This document shows positions 44,296 through 53,344 of a stretch of DNA of 64,000 nt, piece by piece. Numbering within the stretch: position 1 is the first letter of the stretch; each line of letters opens with the position of its first letter. Both the position numbers and the translations under genes were made by a program. The notes under the pieces were generated by a model that had not been told where the DNA came from, did not search any database, and saw nothing but the letters and a program-made list of their open reading frames with translations. Origin of the DNA: Psychroflexus aurantiacus (lineage in GTDB: Bacteria > Bacteroidota > Bacteroidia > Flavobacteriales > Flavobacteriaceae); NCBI RefSeq assembly GCF_010820555.1, contig NZ_JAAIKD010000006.1, positions 87,297-151,296 of the forward strand. Reading direction: 5' to 3'.

Positions 44296-44994
44296 ATGTC
44301 TCCTTCTCAAAAATCGCTCAGTATAAAACAATGGTCTGTAGACGACAGGCCCAGAGAAAAATTAATTCATAAGGGCAAGTCCAGTCTGAGTGACGCGGAG
44401 TTGCTGGCAATTCTTATCGGTTCAGGCAATCGGGACGAAAGCGCCGTGGAGTTATGCAAACGGGTGCTGCATACCTCTGAACACAGTTTGCACAAGCTGG
44501 CTAAATTCAATTTGAAACAGCTTCAGGAGTTTAAGGGCATAGGAGAAGCAAAGGCCATAAGTATTCTGGCGGCACTGGAACTCGGCAGCAGGAGGGGAGC
44601 AGAACCTTTGGGGGAGCTCACCAAAATCACATCGAGCAAGGATGTGTTCCGGATGATGCATCCATTTATCGGGGATCTGGACCATGAACAATTCTGGGTG
44701 CTGATGCTGAACAATTCCAATAAGGTTATTTACAAGTTGCCGTTGAGCAAGGGCGGTATTACTGCAACTATGGTGGATACGCGTCTGGTCTTTAAAAGTG
44801 CCCTGGCCCAGGGAGCTACAGCACTCATTTTGACCCATAACCACCCCTCGGGCGCTTTAAAACCAAGCCAGGCAGATATAGACATTACTAAAAAAATCAA
44901 AAATGCAGGCGAGCTGCTCGACATTAAGGTGCTGGATCACATCATTGTGACAGAAAAAACTTACTTTAGCTTCGCCGACGAAAGCCTTCTATAA
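44296..44994 (+). CDS. radC: RadC-family JAMM/MPN protein
   Basis: This is a 232-aa protein with an N-terminal helix-hairpin-helix (FKGIGEAKAISILAALELG, 79-97) and a C-terminal JAMM metalloprotease-like domain with H181-x-H183PSG and D194. Despite its name, a DNA-repair role is not proven; the family may process nucleic acid or isopeptide links. It heads a run of four genes (radC, deacetylase-like, yjjG, hypothetical) with 0-3 bp gaps. Confidence 0.95.
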   Translation: MSPSQKSLSIKQWSVDDRPREKLIHKGKSSLSDAELLAILIGSGNRDESAVELCKRVLHTSEHSLHKLAKFNLKQLQEFKGIGEAKAISILAALELGSRRGAEPLGELTKITSSKDVFRMMHPFIGDLDHEQFWVLMLNNSNKVIYKLPLSKGGITATMVDTRLVFKSALAQGATALILTHNHPSGALKPSQADIDITKKIKNAGELLDIKVLDHIIVTEKTYFSFADESLL

Positions 44995-44997
44995 TTT

Positions 44998-46281
44998 ATG
45001 GAACTACTGGTTTATATTCCCAAACAAACACCGAGAATCAACTATATCTTCAGACATATTTGTGGAAGGATTCTGGGGTTCAAAGTGAAGTTTTGTTCCA
45101 AAGTAGAAGATTTCATCGCCTTCGAGGGGGTGAAATTTTCCTATGCCAAAAAGAAACTCGGTAACGAAGTTTTTATTCAGCAATACGGATTACTGGGTGA
45201 ACTTGGAATAAACGATCTCAATTTCAGCATGGATATCTGGGAAGATGTTCCCTGTTTTTTTAGAGTGTCTTCAGAGAGTGATATTCCTTTTGATATTTTT
45301 TCTGCAGCATTTTACCTGGTGACCCGTTACGAAGAATATCAGCCCCACGTTAAAAACGATGTGGATTCTTATCCTTTGGAAGAGAGTTTAGCCTATCAGC
45401 ATGAGTTTTTAAAAAAACCTGTTGTGGATATGTGGGCTTATAAGTTGAAAGCCATACTGCAAGAAAAATTTCCGGATATTGCATTTCCGGACAAAGGATT
45501 TAAAAGTAAATTTATTATATCGGTGTCCAAAGCCTTTAAGCACAGACATAATGGTTTAGTGAGGTTTGTAGGGGCTTCGTTACGGGATTTGTTTCAGTTC
45601 AAACTGAAGTCCATGTTCAATCGGTTTAAGACCATGTTGAGGTTGCAGCAGGATCCCTACGACGTTTACGACGAACTTATCGATTTTGCCAAGGCGAATC
45701 AAATGCAGCTGGATTTCTTTTTTCAGCTCAGCAACTATTCCCGGTATACCAAGGGCATCAGTTACAACAAAAGGATCTACCATAAGCTGATAAAATCTAT
45801 GGGCGATTACGGGCATCTGGGACTGCTGCCCGGATTCGAAGCTTTGTATAGTATAGACATCCTGAAAAAAGAAAAAAAACGCTGGGAAAACATCGTCAAC
45901 AGAAGTCTGACCAAGGCGCTGATTAAAAACTACCATCTCAACTTTCCCGATGCTTATCTCAATTTTAATAAGCTGGAAATTGAGAAAGACTATTCTATGG
46001 GGTACCAGAAAAATATTGGCTTTAGAGCAGGAACCTGCACCTCATTTCAGTTTTATGACTTAAACATGGAGCAGGTTTCGGGCTTGTTGATTCACCCCTA
46101 TGTTTTGAACTCAAATGCACTAAAAGAATTAAACCTCTACGAGCAAATCGATGAGCTTAAAAATTTAAAATCTTCCGTAAAAGCGGTGAATGGACAAATG
46201 AACTTCATCTTTGAGAATTCTGATTTTGCTGAGGAGGGTTCAAAAAATGCCATTTTTACACTCATGAAAGAAATGCTATAA
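44998..46281 (+). CDS. Polysaccharide deacetylase-like protein (DUF7033 type)
   Basis: This is a 427-aa protein of a Bacteroidetes family with an N-terminal DUF7033-like domain (LLVYIPKQTPRINYIFRHI, AAFYLVTRYEEYQ) followed by a carbohydrate esterase 4-like NodB barrel (YGHLGLLPGFEAL, GFRAGTCTSFQFYDL). Where homologues usually carry a T-x-D-x-D metal/catalytic motif, this protein reads FIISVSKAFKHRHNG, with no Asp, and the usual HxxxH is not obvious. It may therefore be catalytically dead or work on a different chemistry. It is in an operon between radC and yjjG. Confidence 0.8.
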   Translation: MELLVYIPKQTPRINYIFRHICGRILGFKVKFCSKVEDFIAFEGVKFSYAKKKLGNEVFIQQYGLLGELGINDLNFSMDIWEDVPCFFRVSSESDIPFDIFSAAFYLVTRYEEYQPHVKNDVDSYPLEESLAYQHEFLKKPVVDMWAYKLKAILQEKFPDIAFPDKGFKSKFIISVSKAFKHRHNGLVRFVGASLRDLFQFKLKSMFNRFKTMLRLQQDPYDVYDELIDFAKANQMQLDFFFQLSNYSRYTKGISYNKRIYHKLIKSMGDYGHLGLLPGFEALYSIDILKKEKKRWENIVNRSLTKALIKNYHLNFPDAYLNFNKLEIEKDYSMGYQKNIGFRAGTCTSFQFYDLNMEQVSGLLIHPYVLNSNALKELNLYEQIDELKNLKSSVKAVNGQMNFIFENSDFAEEGSKNAIFTLMKEML

Positions 46282-46956
46282 ATGAAAGGAATTACAGATG
46301 TATTTTTCGATTTAGATCATACCCTCTGGGACTTTGATAAAAACTCCGAACTCACTTTTGAACGTATTTTCAAAACCTACAATGTGGATTTACCTCTAAA
46401 AGAATTTCTGGAGGTCTATCTGCCGGTGAATAGTAAATACTGGAAGCTGTTTAGAGAAGGTAAAATCGAGCAGGAAAATCTAAGATTTCAAAGGCTGAAT
46501 GAAGTTTTCGAAATTCTTAAGTATAAATCTTCAGAGCAGCTGGTGAATGATTTATCTCAGGCTTATATCGATCACTTACCAAATCACAACCACCTGTTTC
46601 CAGATACCTTCGAGGTACTGACGTATCTGCAAAACAAGTATAAGCTCCATATCATAACCAATGGCTTCTATGAGGTGCAGCATAAGAAACTGGGGAATTC
46701 GAAACTGACCCCCTATTTCAAAACCGTTACCACGTCTGAAGACGCCGGTGTCAAGAAGCCGAATAAACTGATTTTTGAGTTTGCTTTAGACCTGGCAAAG
46801 ACGAAAAATTCCTCAAGTCTTATGATAGGGGATAACCTGGAAGCCGATATTGAAGGAGCCAGGGCTTCAGGAATGGAAGCTATCTTTTTTGGAAAAGAGC
46901 CCACTTATGAAGGGCTGCAAATTCAACGCTTAAGCGAATTAAAAACAATGCTGTAA
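46282..46956 (+). CDS. yjjG: YjjG-family noncanonical pyrimidine nucleotidase (HAD)
   Basis: This is a 224-aa HAD phosphatase. Motif I is FFDLDHTLWDFD (D10, D12), motif II Thr is in IITNGFYE, and motif III/IV is KKPNKLIFEFAL and MIGDNLEADIEGARASG. The YjjG group removes phosphate from noncanonical dUMP-like nucleotides, a housecleaning role. Its ATG follows directly after the stop of the upstream gene, and the next ORF starts directly at its own end. Confidence 0.93.
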   Translation: MKGITDVFFDLDHTLWDFDKNSELTFERIFKTYNVDLPLKEFLEVYLPVNSKYWKLFREGKIEQENLRFQRLNEVFEILKYKSSEQLVNDLSQAYIDHLPNHNHLFPDTFEVLTYLQNKYKLHIITNGFYEVQHKKLGNSKLTPYFKTVTTSEDAGVKKPNKLIFEFALDLAKTKNSSSLMIGDNLEADIEGARASGMEAIFFGKEPTYEGLQIQRLSELKTML

Positions 46957-47727
46957 ATGAGAGCAATTTTAGTTTTAATCCTGTGGTTTGGTATGCAAAC
47001 AGGCTGGAGTCAAACCGGCAGCCTGAATGCCTACGAGCACGTCATTATCCCTATGAAGTTTGATTTTCAAAATGAAACCAATGAATATCAGCTTAATATT
47101 CTAGCCAGGGTTTTGCTTCAGGAGGAGGGTTTTAAAGTCTTTATGGATACCGAAGAACGACCATTGCAATTCATGGGGAATACCTGTGAAGCCTTGTTTC
47201 TTGAGGTCGAGGATACCAGTGGATTTCTAAATATCAGTGTCATTTTCAGGCTAAAAGATTGTTATGATACTGTTCTTTTTGAGTCTGAAAAAGGGCAGAC
47301 CAAGCTAAAAGACTTTAAAGACGGTTATCAAAAGGCTTTACGTCTTGCGTTTTCTTCTCTTGCCGATCAAAATTACAGATACGACAGCAGCCTGGAAAAG
47401 GCAGGTCCAAGATCAGTCCTAGCCACGAGTGAAGGTTTGGAAACCTCTAAAATGACGGAGAGGTATCCCGACAAGAACCTATACAAGTTTGGAGGCCAGA
47501 CCTTTTGGCTTGTCAAACAGGTTGACGGGGCTTACAGCCTGTTAATGAATGAAGGCAGTGAGCATTATGCAGAACTTGAACAGGCGGATAAGGGAAGCTT
47601 TATTTTTAATTCTGACACTATTAATGGCGCAGCTTTTTTTGATGTAGAAGGCAACTTACAGGTGGAATATATGGATCAGGATTTAGGCGAAGTTCAAAGC
47701 ATTACCTTTAGAAAAATAGATCAATAG
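46957..47727 (+). CDS. Exported hypothetical protein beside yjjG
   Basis: This is a 256-aa protein with a signal peptide (ILVLILWFGMQTGWSQ). It has a conserved-looking N-terminal segment (YEHVIIPMKFDFQNETNEYQLN, given in part) and a C-terminal beta-rich part ending QSITFRKIDQ. It is often seen beside yjjG in Flavobacteriaceae, but no function is known. It starts immediately after yjjG and ends 7 bp inside the convergent rarA gene. Confidence 0.8.
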   Translation: MRAILVLILWFGMQTGWSQTGSLNAYEHVIIPMKFDFQNETNEYQLNILARVLLQEEGFKVFMDTEERPLQFMGNTCEALFLEVEDTSGFLNISVIFRLKDCYDTVLFESEKGQTKLKDFKDGYQKALRLAFSSLADQNYRYDSSLEKAGPRSVLATSEGLETSKMTERYPDKNLYKFGGQTFWLVKQVDGAYSLLMNEGSEHYAELEQADKGSFIFNSDTINGAAFFDVEGNLQVEYMDQDLGEVQSITFRKIDQ

Positions 47728-48998
47728 GGATATTTTCCAGACCACTTTTGCTTTAAGAATTGTCTTAACTGCTCTTCTCTTTTGTTTTTTCCCGGTTCGT
47801 AAAGCATTCTGTTTTTTATGTCCTCCGGCATAAACTCGGCCTGAACGAAATTGTTTTCATAATTATGGGCATACTTATAATCGTCTCCATACCCCAGCTC
47901 TTTCATCAGTTTTGTAGGCGCATTCCTAATTGATAATGGTACAGACAAGTCTCCGGTTTCTTTGACCAGGGCCTGAGCTTTGTTGATGGCCTGGTAAGAG
48001 GCATTGCTTTTGGCTGAGGTGGCCAGGTAAATCACACACTGGCTCAAAATAATCCTGGCTTCGGGAAAACCGATGGTATTGACTGCCTGAAAGGTATTGT
48101 TGGCCATGATTAAAGCGGTAGGATTCGCATTTCCAATATCCTCACTAGCCAGGATAATCAGTCTCCTGGCGATAAATTTCACGTCTTCGCCGCCTTCTAT
48201 CATTCTGGCCAGCCAATAGACGGCTGCATTGGGATCGCTTCCACGTATGGATTTGATAAAGGCAGAAATGATGTCGTAATGCTGCTCCCCGGTTTTATCG
48301 TATCGGGCTGTTTTTTGCTGAATTTTCTCTTCGACCAGTTCATCGGTGATGATGATTTTATCGTCATCCACCGAATTGATGACCAGCTCAAACATGTTGA
48401 GGAGTTTCCTGGCATCGCCTCCACTCAGGCGTAGCAGGGAAGTGGTTTCCTTAAGTTCTATGTGTTTCCCGGCCAGATCCTTGTCTTCTTTTAAAGCCCT
48501 GTGGAGAAGCTGAATCAAATCGGCTTTCGAAAACTCGTTCAGGACATAAACCTGGCAACGGGATAATAAAGCGGGAATGACTTCAAAACTCGGATTTTCG
48601 GTGGTAGCGCCTATCAGGGTAATCCATCCTTTTTCCACAGCACCCAGGAGGGAGTCCTGCTGGGATTTGCTGAATCTATGGATTTCATCAATAAATAAAA
48701 TCGGATTTTTCTGTTCAAACAAACCCTGGTCCTGTTTCGCTTTTTGGATGACTTCCCGTACGTCTTTTACACCGCTGCTGATGGCAGAAAGTGTGAAAAA
48801 GCTGCGTTTGGTTTCCTTTGAAATCAAATTGGCCAGTGTGGTTTTGCCAATACCGGGAGGTCCCCATAAGATAATGGAAGGCACCAGGTCCCGTTTGATC
48901 ATTTGAGAAATGGTTCCCGTTTCTCCTACAAGATGAGTCTGACTGAGATAATCCGATAGTTGTTTTGGTCGTAGACGTTCTGCTAAAGGTGCTTTCAT
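47721..48998 (-). CDS. rarA: Replication-associated recombination protein A (RarA/MgsA)
   Basis: This is a 425-aa AAA+ ATPase that acts at stalled replication forks. Walker A is WGPPGIGKTTL (46-53), Walker B is LFIDEIH (101-107), sensor 1 is LIGATTENPSFE and sensor 2 is in the GGDARKLLNMFE region. The C-terminal tetramerisation domain ends ENRMLYEP- and QFLKQKW-like sequences. The length is normal. It is monocistronic, converging with the exported protein above by a 7-bp overlap. Confidence 0.97.
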   Translation of the reverse strand: MKAPLAERLRPKQLSDYLSQTHLVGETGTISQMIKRDLVPSIILWGPPGIGKTTLANLISKETKRSFFTLSAISSGVKDVREVIQKAKQDQGLFEQKNPILFIDEIHRFSKSQQDSLLGAVEKGWITLIGATTENPSFEVIPALLSRCQVYVLNEFSKADLIQLLHRALKEDKDLAGKHIELKETTSLLRLSGGDARKLLNMFELVINSVDDDKIIITDELVEEKIQQKTARYDKTGEQHYDIISAFIKSIRGSDPNAAVYWLARMIEGGEDVKFIARRLIILASEDIGNANPTALIMANNTFQAVNTIGFPEARIILSQCVIYLATSAKSNASYQAINKAQALVKETGDLSVPLSIRNAPTKLMKELGYGDDYKYAHNYENNFVQAEFMPEDIKNRMLYEPGKNKREEQLRQFLKQKWSGKYPY

Positions 48999-49083
48999 AA
49001 TTCAAAATTAGGAATTAATTTCCGACCTGGATAAATAACGAGACATCTTCTGCCTCGAATACTTAAGTGCTTTCTTTTTTCAA

Positions 49084-49091
49084 TACTTTTG
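49084..49091 (+). promoter_or_regulatory. -7 box of the rhomboid gene
   Basis: TACTTTTG lies 4 nt before ATG 49096, predicting a leaderless mRNA. Confidence 0.5.
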
Positions 49092-49095
49092 ACCT

Positions 49096-49857
49096 ATGAA
49101 TCAAAAAGACCTCATTGTTCAGCATCATCGGCGATCCATTACTGCTGCTATTTTGTGGCCGGTTTTAATCGTTCTTTCCCTTTGGATCGTGTATTGGGTT
49201 GAAATTAAATTCAGATTTAATTTCACGAGTTTTGGAGTCTATCCTAGGGAAATGAAAGGCTTAGTTGGCATTATAGCTTCCCCGTTTATCCACAGCGGTA
49301 TAGAACATCTCTATAAAAACTCCATTCCAGTCCTGGTGCTTACAGCTAGTTTGTTTTACTTCTACAAAGACATTGCCTGGAAGACGCTTCTCTATGGGTT
49401 GATTCTTTCCGGTTTGCTGACCTGGCTGATAGGCAGGCCTTCTTACCATATCGGAGCCAGTGGCATGGTTTACTTCTTGGCTTCTTTTTTATTCTTTAAG
49501 GGGCTAAAATCCAGAAACTACCGGTTGATTGCCTTATCGCTTATAGTCGTTTTTCTCTACGGGAGTTTAGTCTGGGGAACCATGCCGGGCAAGCCTGGTA
49601 TTTCCTGGGAAGGACATCTTTCAGGATTTGTAGCGGGCCTGGTCTTTAGCTTTATTTTAAAATCCTCCCACTTCAGCAGTTTGCCTTCTCCTGATACACC
49701 CAAACCCAAGCCTGAAAAAGAAGATGAATTCCTGAAGCAGTTTGACGAACAGGGCAATTTCAGACCTTTGGATCCGGAGAATGAAGATGCTTCAGGCTAC
49801 AGTCAAAATTCGACTGCAGAGGATGAAGATCAGGTGACGTATACGTCTGATTCCTGA
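49096..49857 (+). CDS. Rhomboid-family intramembrane serine protease
   Basis: This is a 253-aa protein with about six transmembrane helices. The catalytic dyad is S122 in GASGMVYFL and H174 in WEGHLSGFVAG, and an FIHSGIEHLYKN helix supplies the conserved His/Asn. The C-terminal 50 residues (from SLPSPDTPKPKPEKEDEF, given in part) are a charged cytoplasmic tail not seen in minimal rhomboids. Cleaved substrates are unknown. It converges with rlmB. Confidence 0.92.
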   Translation: MNQKDLIVQHHRRSITAAILWPVLIVLSLWIVYWVEIKFRFNFTSFGVYPREMKGLVGIIASPFIHSGIEHLYKNSIPVLVLTASLFYFYKDIAWKTLLYGLILSGLLTWLIGRPSYHIGASGMVYFLASFLFFKGLKSRNYRLIALSLIVVFLYGSLVWGTMPGKPGISWEGHLSGFVAGLVFSFILKSSHFSSLPSPDTPKPKPEKEDEFLKQFDEQGNFRPLDPENEDASGYSQNSTAEDEDQVTYTSDS

Positions 49858-49862
49858 ATTCA

Positions 49863-50606
49863 TTAATCCCTGGGAAGGCGTTGTCTTAGCGTTTCATACA
49901 AAATCACACCACAGGCCACAGAGACGTTAAGCGATTCAATGTCTCCCAGTAAGGGTAGTTTCCCTCGCTGATCCGCCAGTTTTAAAATGCTGGGCTGTAT
50001 ACCTTCACCTTCTCCACCCATGACGATCGCCAGCGGTTTATTCAGGTTTAAATCATAGATAGAATCCTCTGTTTTTTCCGTTGCAGCGACGAGTTCAACA
50101 CCCGAAGACTTGAGGTAGAAAATGGCATCCTTCAGGTGGTCTACCTTACAAATCGAAATATTAAAGGCTGCACCCGCAGAGGTTTTAATGGTTTCATTAT
50201 TGACCTGAGCACTGCCGCTTTTAGGTAAAATGACCGCATCTACACCAGTACATTCTGCGGTTCTGAGAATAGCTCCCAGATTTCTGACGTCGGTAACTCC
50301 ATCTAAAAGCAAAAATAGGGGAGCGGCTTTGGTTTCTAAAACCGCTTCAACCGTCGATTCAAATTCCTTGTACTCAATTTGAGAGGTATAAGCGATAACG
50401 CCTTGATGATTTAAGTTTTCAAATTTCTTGAACTTTTGAATAGGGACATAGGAAACTTTCACTGTCTGTTGTTTGGCCAGACCTTCAATTTCCTTGAGCT
50501 TAGGATTGTCTGAGTCTTTGAGCAGATTGATTTTTTCAATGTCCTTGTTTTGCTTAAGGGCTTCAACAACGCTGTGTATTCCGAAAATGATATGAGAGTC
50601 TTCCAT
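49863..50606 (-). CDS. rlmB: 23S rRNA (guanosine-2251-2'-O)-methyltransferase
   Basis: This is a 247-aa SPOUT/TrmH-family methyltransferase. The N-terminal substrate-binding domain starts MEDSHIIFGIHSVVEALKQ. The C-terminal SPOUT knot contains LLDGVTDVRNLGAILRTAE, IVMGGEGEGIQP and LNVSVACGVILYE, the three TrmH motifs. I start at 50606, since the 36 codons upstream have no family similarity and run into the S8 gene's terminator. It is monocistronic. Confidence 0.95.
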   Translation of the reverse strand: MEDSHIIFGIHSVVEALKQNKDIEKINLLKDSDNPKLKEIEGLAKQQTVKVSYVPIQKFKKFENLNHQGVIAYTSQIEYKEFESTVEAVLETKAAPLFLLLDGVTDVRNLGAILRTAECTGVDAVILPKSGSAQVNNETIKTSAGAAFNISICKVDHLKDAIFYLKSSGVELVAATEKTEDSIYDLNLNKPLAIVMGGEGEGIQPSILKLADQRGKLPLLGDIESLNVSVACGVILYETLRQRLPRD

Positions 50607-50619
50607 GGTATTTAACTTA

Positions 50620-50651
50620 AAAGGGATTGACAAAATTATGTCAATCCCTTT
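50620..50651 (-). terminator. Terminator of the S8 peptidase gene
   Basis: The perfect 13-bp stem AAAGGGATTGACA / TGTCAATCCCTTT with a 6-nt loop lies 23 bp beyond the S8 stop on the minus strand. Confidence 0.75.
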
Positions 50652-50673
50652 AGTAATCCTATGAATAAGTGTT

Positions 50674-52524
50674 TTATTCTTTAATGATTCTTTTCTGAAT
50701 GCTTCGCACTGCATCTGTAAGCTTGAGGATATAGATGCCTTTGGATAGTGAGCTCATATCTATGCCCAGCTCTGATGTTGAGTTAAAATTGGATAGGTTC
50801 ATCACTTCACGTCCTAACATGTCATAAACCGATACTCGAACGTCATCACTGAAACTGATTTCAGGAGATGTAATATTAAGTCTGTTTTTTACCGGGTTTG
50901 GCCATAAAGCTATGGTTTCAGACTCGTAAGATTCATTTGAAAGCAACTGCTCTTCAGCATTTAAAAGAATCAGACTATACACCTGGCTTCCATCTTTCAG
51001 TTGATTTTTATGCGTGATTTGGATGTCAAAAACGCCCTGTTCTTCTATTTCTATGACTTCGATGTTGTCAACCAGGTTATCTCCAGTCTGAGCAGGGTCA
51101 GATGGACTTTCCATGTTCAGTTTCCAGGGCAGGTATACTTCCTGAGTGGCCAGGTTAGTGACTCTAATATCCAAATCATTAACAAGCACAGGAGTTAAAT
51201 CATTAAAAGTATCTGATACAGCTATTCCTGCGGGATCGTTCCAGGCTACGCCTACTTTCATAACCTTCCCGCTGTTGTTTTCAACCCTCAGCGTATAGGT
51301 TTCATTTTCATTTAATGTCCTCTCTTCTATAATATCCCCATTTGATTTATCGATGATAGCTTCAGCCGCTCGTTTTGAATTCATCACTCCCCAGCCGAAT
51401 AAGGGATCAGGCCCTACTGTACCGGCATCGTCAGCAGTGACAGAAATAAGACCCTTTAGGGTGGAAGATAGCATGAATTCTGCATACAGATTTTGATGCA
51501 ATTCCTGTAGTAATAAGGCAGAGCCTGCCACACCCGGAGATGCCATGGACGTACCAGTCGCAGTTCTGTATTCGTTTTCAAGTGCTGTTGAGATAATGGA
51601 TGTACCCAGCCCTGTAATGTCAGGCTTTATTCTGCCATCATCTGTAGGCCCCTGTGAACTACTGCCGTTGATCAGAGCACTTTCAAATACGCCGGTTCTG
51701 TAACCGATACTGATCTCACTGGCATTGGCTACCGAGATGGTGTTTTTGGCATTAATACTTCCGGTGAGTTTGTCATAACCGGCTAGAAAGCCTCCTTCAT
51801 AGATTTCATTACCATCATTACCAGCTGCAAAAACCGGGGCATAGTAGGGGAAAACATTGGTGATGTCATCCCAGATTTTAGCTTCCTGGCTGTAAGCGCC
51901 CATAAACCATTCGTTGCCTTCCAGGTTTCTAACAGGAATTCCATACGAGTGATTTGAAATTATAAGTTCATTTCTTCTTAAAGCCTCTATAGCTTCCTGA
52001 TTATCGTCAACAGCATCGTAAGCATGCAATATGGCCTGGTTTGCCATGCCTTCAGCTTCCAGCGATGCTCCTTTTGCAATTAAGGTACCTGCGACATGTG
52101 TGGCATGAAAGGTTTCAATACTGCTGTCATCTTTTTGAATGATTCTTGAAATGGAATTACCATCTATAAATTCTTCATGTAATAGTTCAGGGATGCCACC
52201 AACTTCCCAAATCCCTATGGTGTAACCCTCTCCGCTTAATCCTAATCCCAAAGCACCATTTGTTTTTATAAAATCCGTTCGTATGCCTGTCTCAATGTTC
52301 CGATTTAAGTTTTCTATATAAATGGGATGCCCATTTTTAATATCCCATAAGAGCCTGTGTTCTTGTTTAACAAATGTTTGAGGATGGTGTGCTTTGTATT
52401 CCAGTATTCTTTCACGTCGTTCCGCTTTATTTTGTTTTGTGACTTCAATCAGTTCCTGAAGGCCCTGCTGAGGAAACATCAGAGCGGAGAACATCAAACA
52501 TAATACGACTACTATCTTTTTCAT
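50674..52524 (-). CDS. T9SS-exported S8 (subtilisin-type) serine peptidase
   Basis: This is a 616-aa protein: signal peptide, short propeptide, peptidase S8 domain (about 90-390), a beta-domain, and a T9SS type A sorting domain (ALWPNPVKNRL to the end). The catalytic His is H140 (FHATHVAGT), the oxyanion Asn is N235 (AAGNDGN) and Ser is S325 (GTSMASPG). At the Asp position the sequence is GIWEVGG, so E107 replaces the usual Asp of the DxG motif. It is expected to be on the cell surface or secreted. It lies directly downstream of a SusC/SusD cluster on the same strand, separated by a terminator, which suggests peptide scavenging. Confidence 0.9.
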   Translation of the reverse strand: MKKIVVVLCLMFSALMFPQQGLQELIEVTKQNKAERRERILEYKAHHPQTFVKQEHRLLWDIKNGHPIYIENLNRNIETGIRTDFIKTNGALGLGLSGEGYTIGIWEVGGIPELLHEEFIDGNSISRIIQKDDSSIETFHATHVAGTLIAKGASLEAEGMANQAILHAYDAVDDNQEAIEALRRNELIISNHSYGIPVRNLEGNEWFMGAYSQEAKIWDDITNVFPYYAPVFAAGNDGNEIYEGGFLAGYDKLTGSINAKNTISVANASEISIGYRTGVFESALINGSSSQGPTDDGRIKPDITGLGTSIISTALENEYRTATGTSMASPGVAGSALLLQELHQNLYAEFMLSSTLKGLISVTADDAGTVGPDPLFGWGVMNSKRAAEAIIDKSNGDIIEERTLNENETYTLRVENNSGKVMKVGVAWNDPAGIAVSDTFNDLTPVLVNDLDIRVTNLATQEVYLPWKLNMESPSDPAQTGDNLVDNIEVIEIEEQGVFDIQITHKNQLKDGSQVYSLILLNAEEQLLSNESYESETIALWPNPVKNRLNITSPEISFSDDVRVSVYDMLGREVMNLSNFNSTSELGIDMSSLSKGIYILKLTDAVRSIQKRIIKE

Positions 52525-52535
52525 AAGGTATAAAT

Positions 52536-52581
52536 AAAAAAACTCCGGTAAATATAATTAGAATTATACTTAACCGGAGTT
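52536..52581 (-). terminator. Terminator of the first SusC/SusD operon
   Basis: AACTCCGGT (52541-52549) pairs with ACCGGAGTT (52573-52581). The stem continues inside (AAATATAATT / AATTATACTT), and the minus strand then reads a T-run. Confidence 0.85.
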
Positions 52582-52606
52582 AATAAAATGATATTAAAAT
52601 TTGCGC

Positions 52607-53332
52607 TTAGTTCTGAATACTAAATTCACCTACAAACTGAGCACCAAAGTCACCAACAGCTTCTACTAATGTAGTTCCGCCAAAGGAAACACTGGCAGTA
52701 CCAATGTTAGGGAAGGAAAGACCATCACCAAAGCTGTCATTGACAACAAATTTATAAGTTCCATCAGCAAGACATACTTCTCTGGATGCAGTAGCCTGAC
52801 CTCTTGAGTAGCCACCTCCTGAATAAAGAACGTTGTCTTGTAAATCTGTGATAGTCCATGATGTTTCATCAGCATAGCCGTCAAATTCAAAACTGACAAC
52901 CGCTGGTGTATCACAAACCACACTCACCAAGATGCTGATGGTCGAATTGCTGACCTGATTCTCTGCAGTTCTTTCTAAACGAACAACCAGAGTTCCACCT
53001 GTAATGCTGAAATCATCATTATAATCAATGGTGAAATCTACCGTAGCTTCATTGCTGCCAGCCGGCACTACCACCGTTGATGGTAAGGTCAAACTAGACA
53101 TCGGAATCGTAGTACTTTCATCTACAATGAGATTGTAAGTTCTATCTGCTCCTGCTACTCCTCCGGTATAGACATCAAACTGATCGGATACGGAAGCACC
53201 TACATCAATATTTACCGATTTAGAAGTTTCTTCAAAACTTACCAAATTACCTGGAGCCAATATGGGATCTGTCTCACAGCTCATAAACAGAGCTGCGACA
53301 CAGATAAATAATAATTTATTAATATTCCTCAT
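52607..53332 (-). CDS. Lipoprotein of the SusC/SusD operon
   Basis: This is a 241-aa lipoprotein (FMSC19) with a middle Calx-beta-like segment (VDFTIDYNDDFSITGGTLVVRL) and a C-terminal beta domain (YKFVVNDSFGDGLSFP) of a type common on Bacteroidetes surface proteins. It is third in the operon, 12 bp after SusD, where surface glycan- or peptide-binding lipoproteins (SusE/F-like) are often found. It is probably a surface-exposed binding protein; the ligand is unknown. Confidence 0.75.
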   Translation of the reverse strand: MRNINKLLFICVAALFMSCETDPILAPGNLVSFEETSKSVNIDVGASVSDQFDVYTGGVAGADRTYNLIVDESTTIPMSSLTLPSTVVVPAGSNEATVDFTIDYNDDFSITGGTLVVRLERTAENQVSNSTISILVSVVCDTPAVVSFEFDGYADETSWTITDLQDNVLYSGGGYSRGQATASREVCLADGTYKFVVNDSFGDGLSFPNIGTASVSFGGTTLVEAVGDFGAQFVGEFSIQN

Positions 53333-53344
53333 TTTTTTAGTTTT

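Noticed and set aside
50607-50714. N-terminal extension of rlmB
   Set aside because: The extra 36 codons cross the S8 peptidase terminator and have no family similarity.
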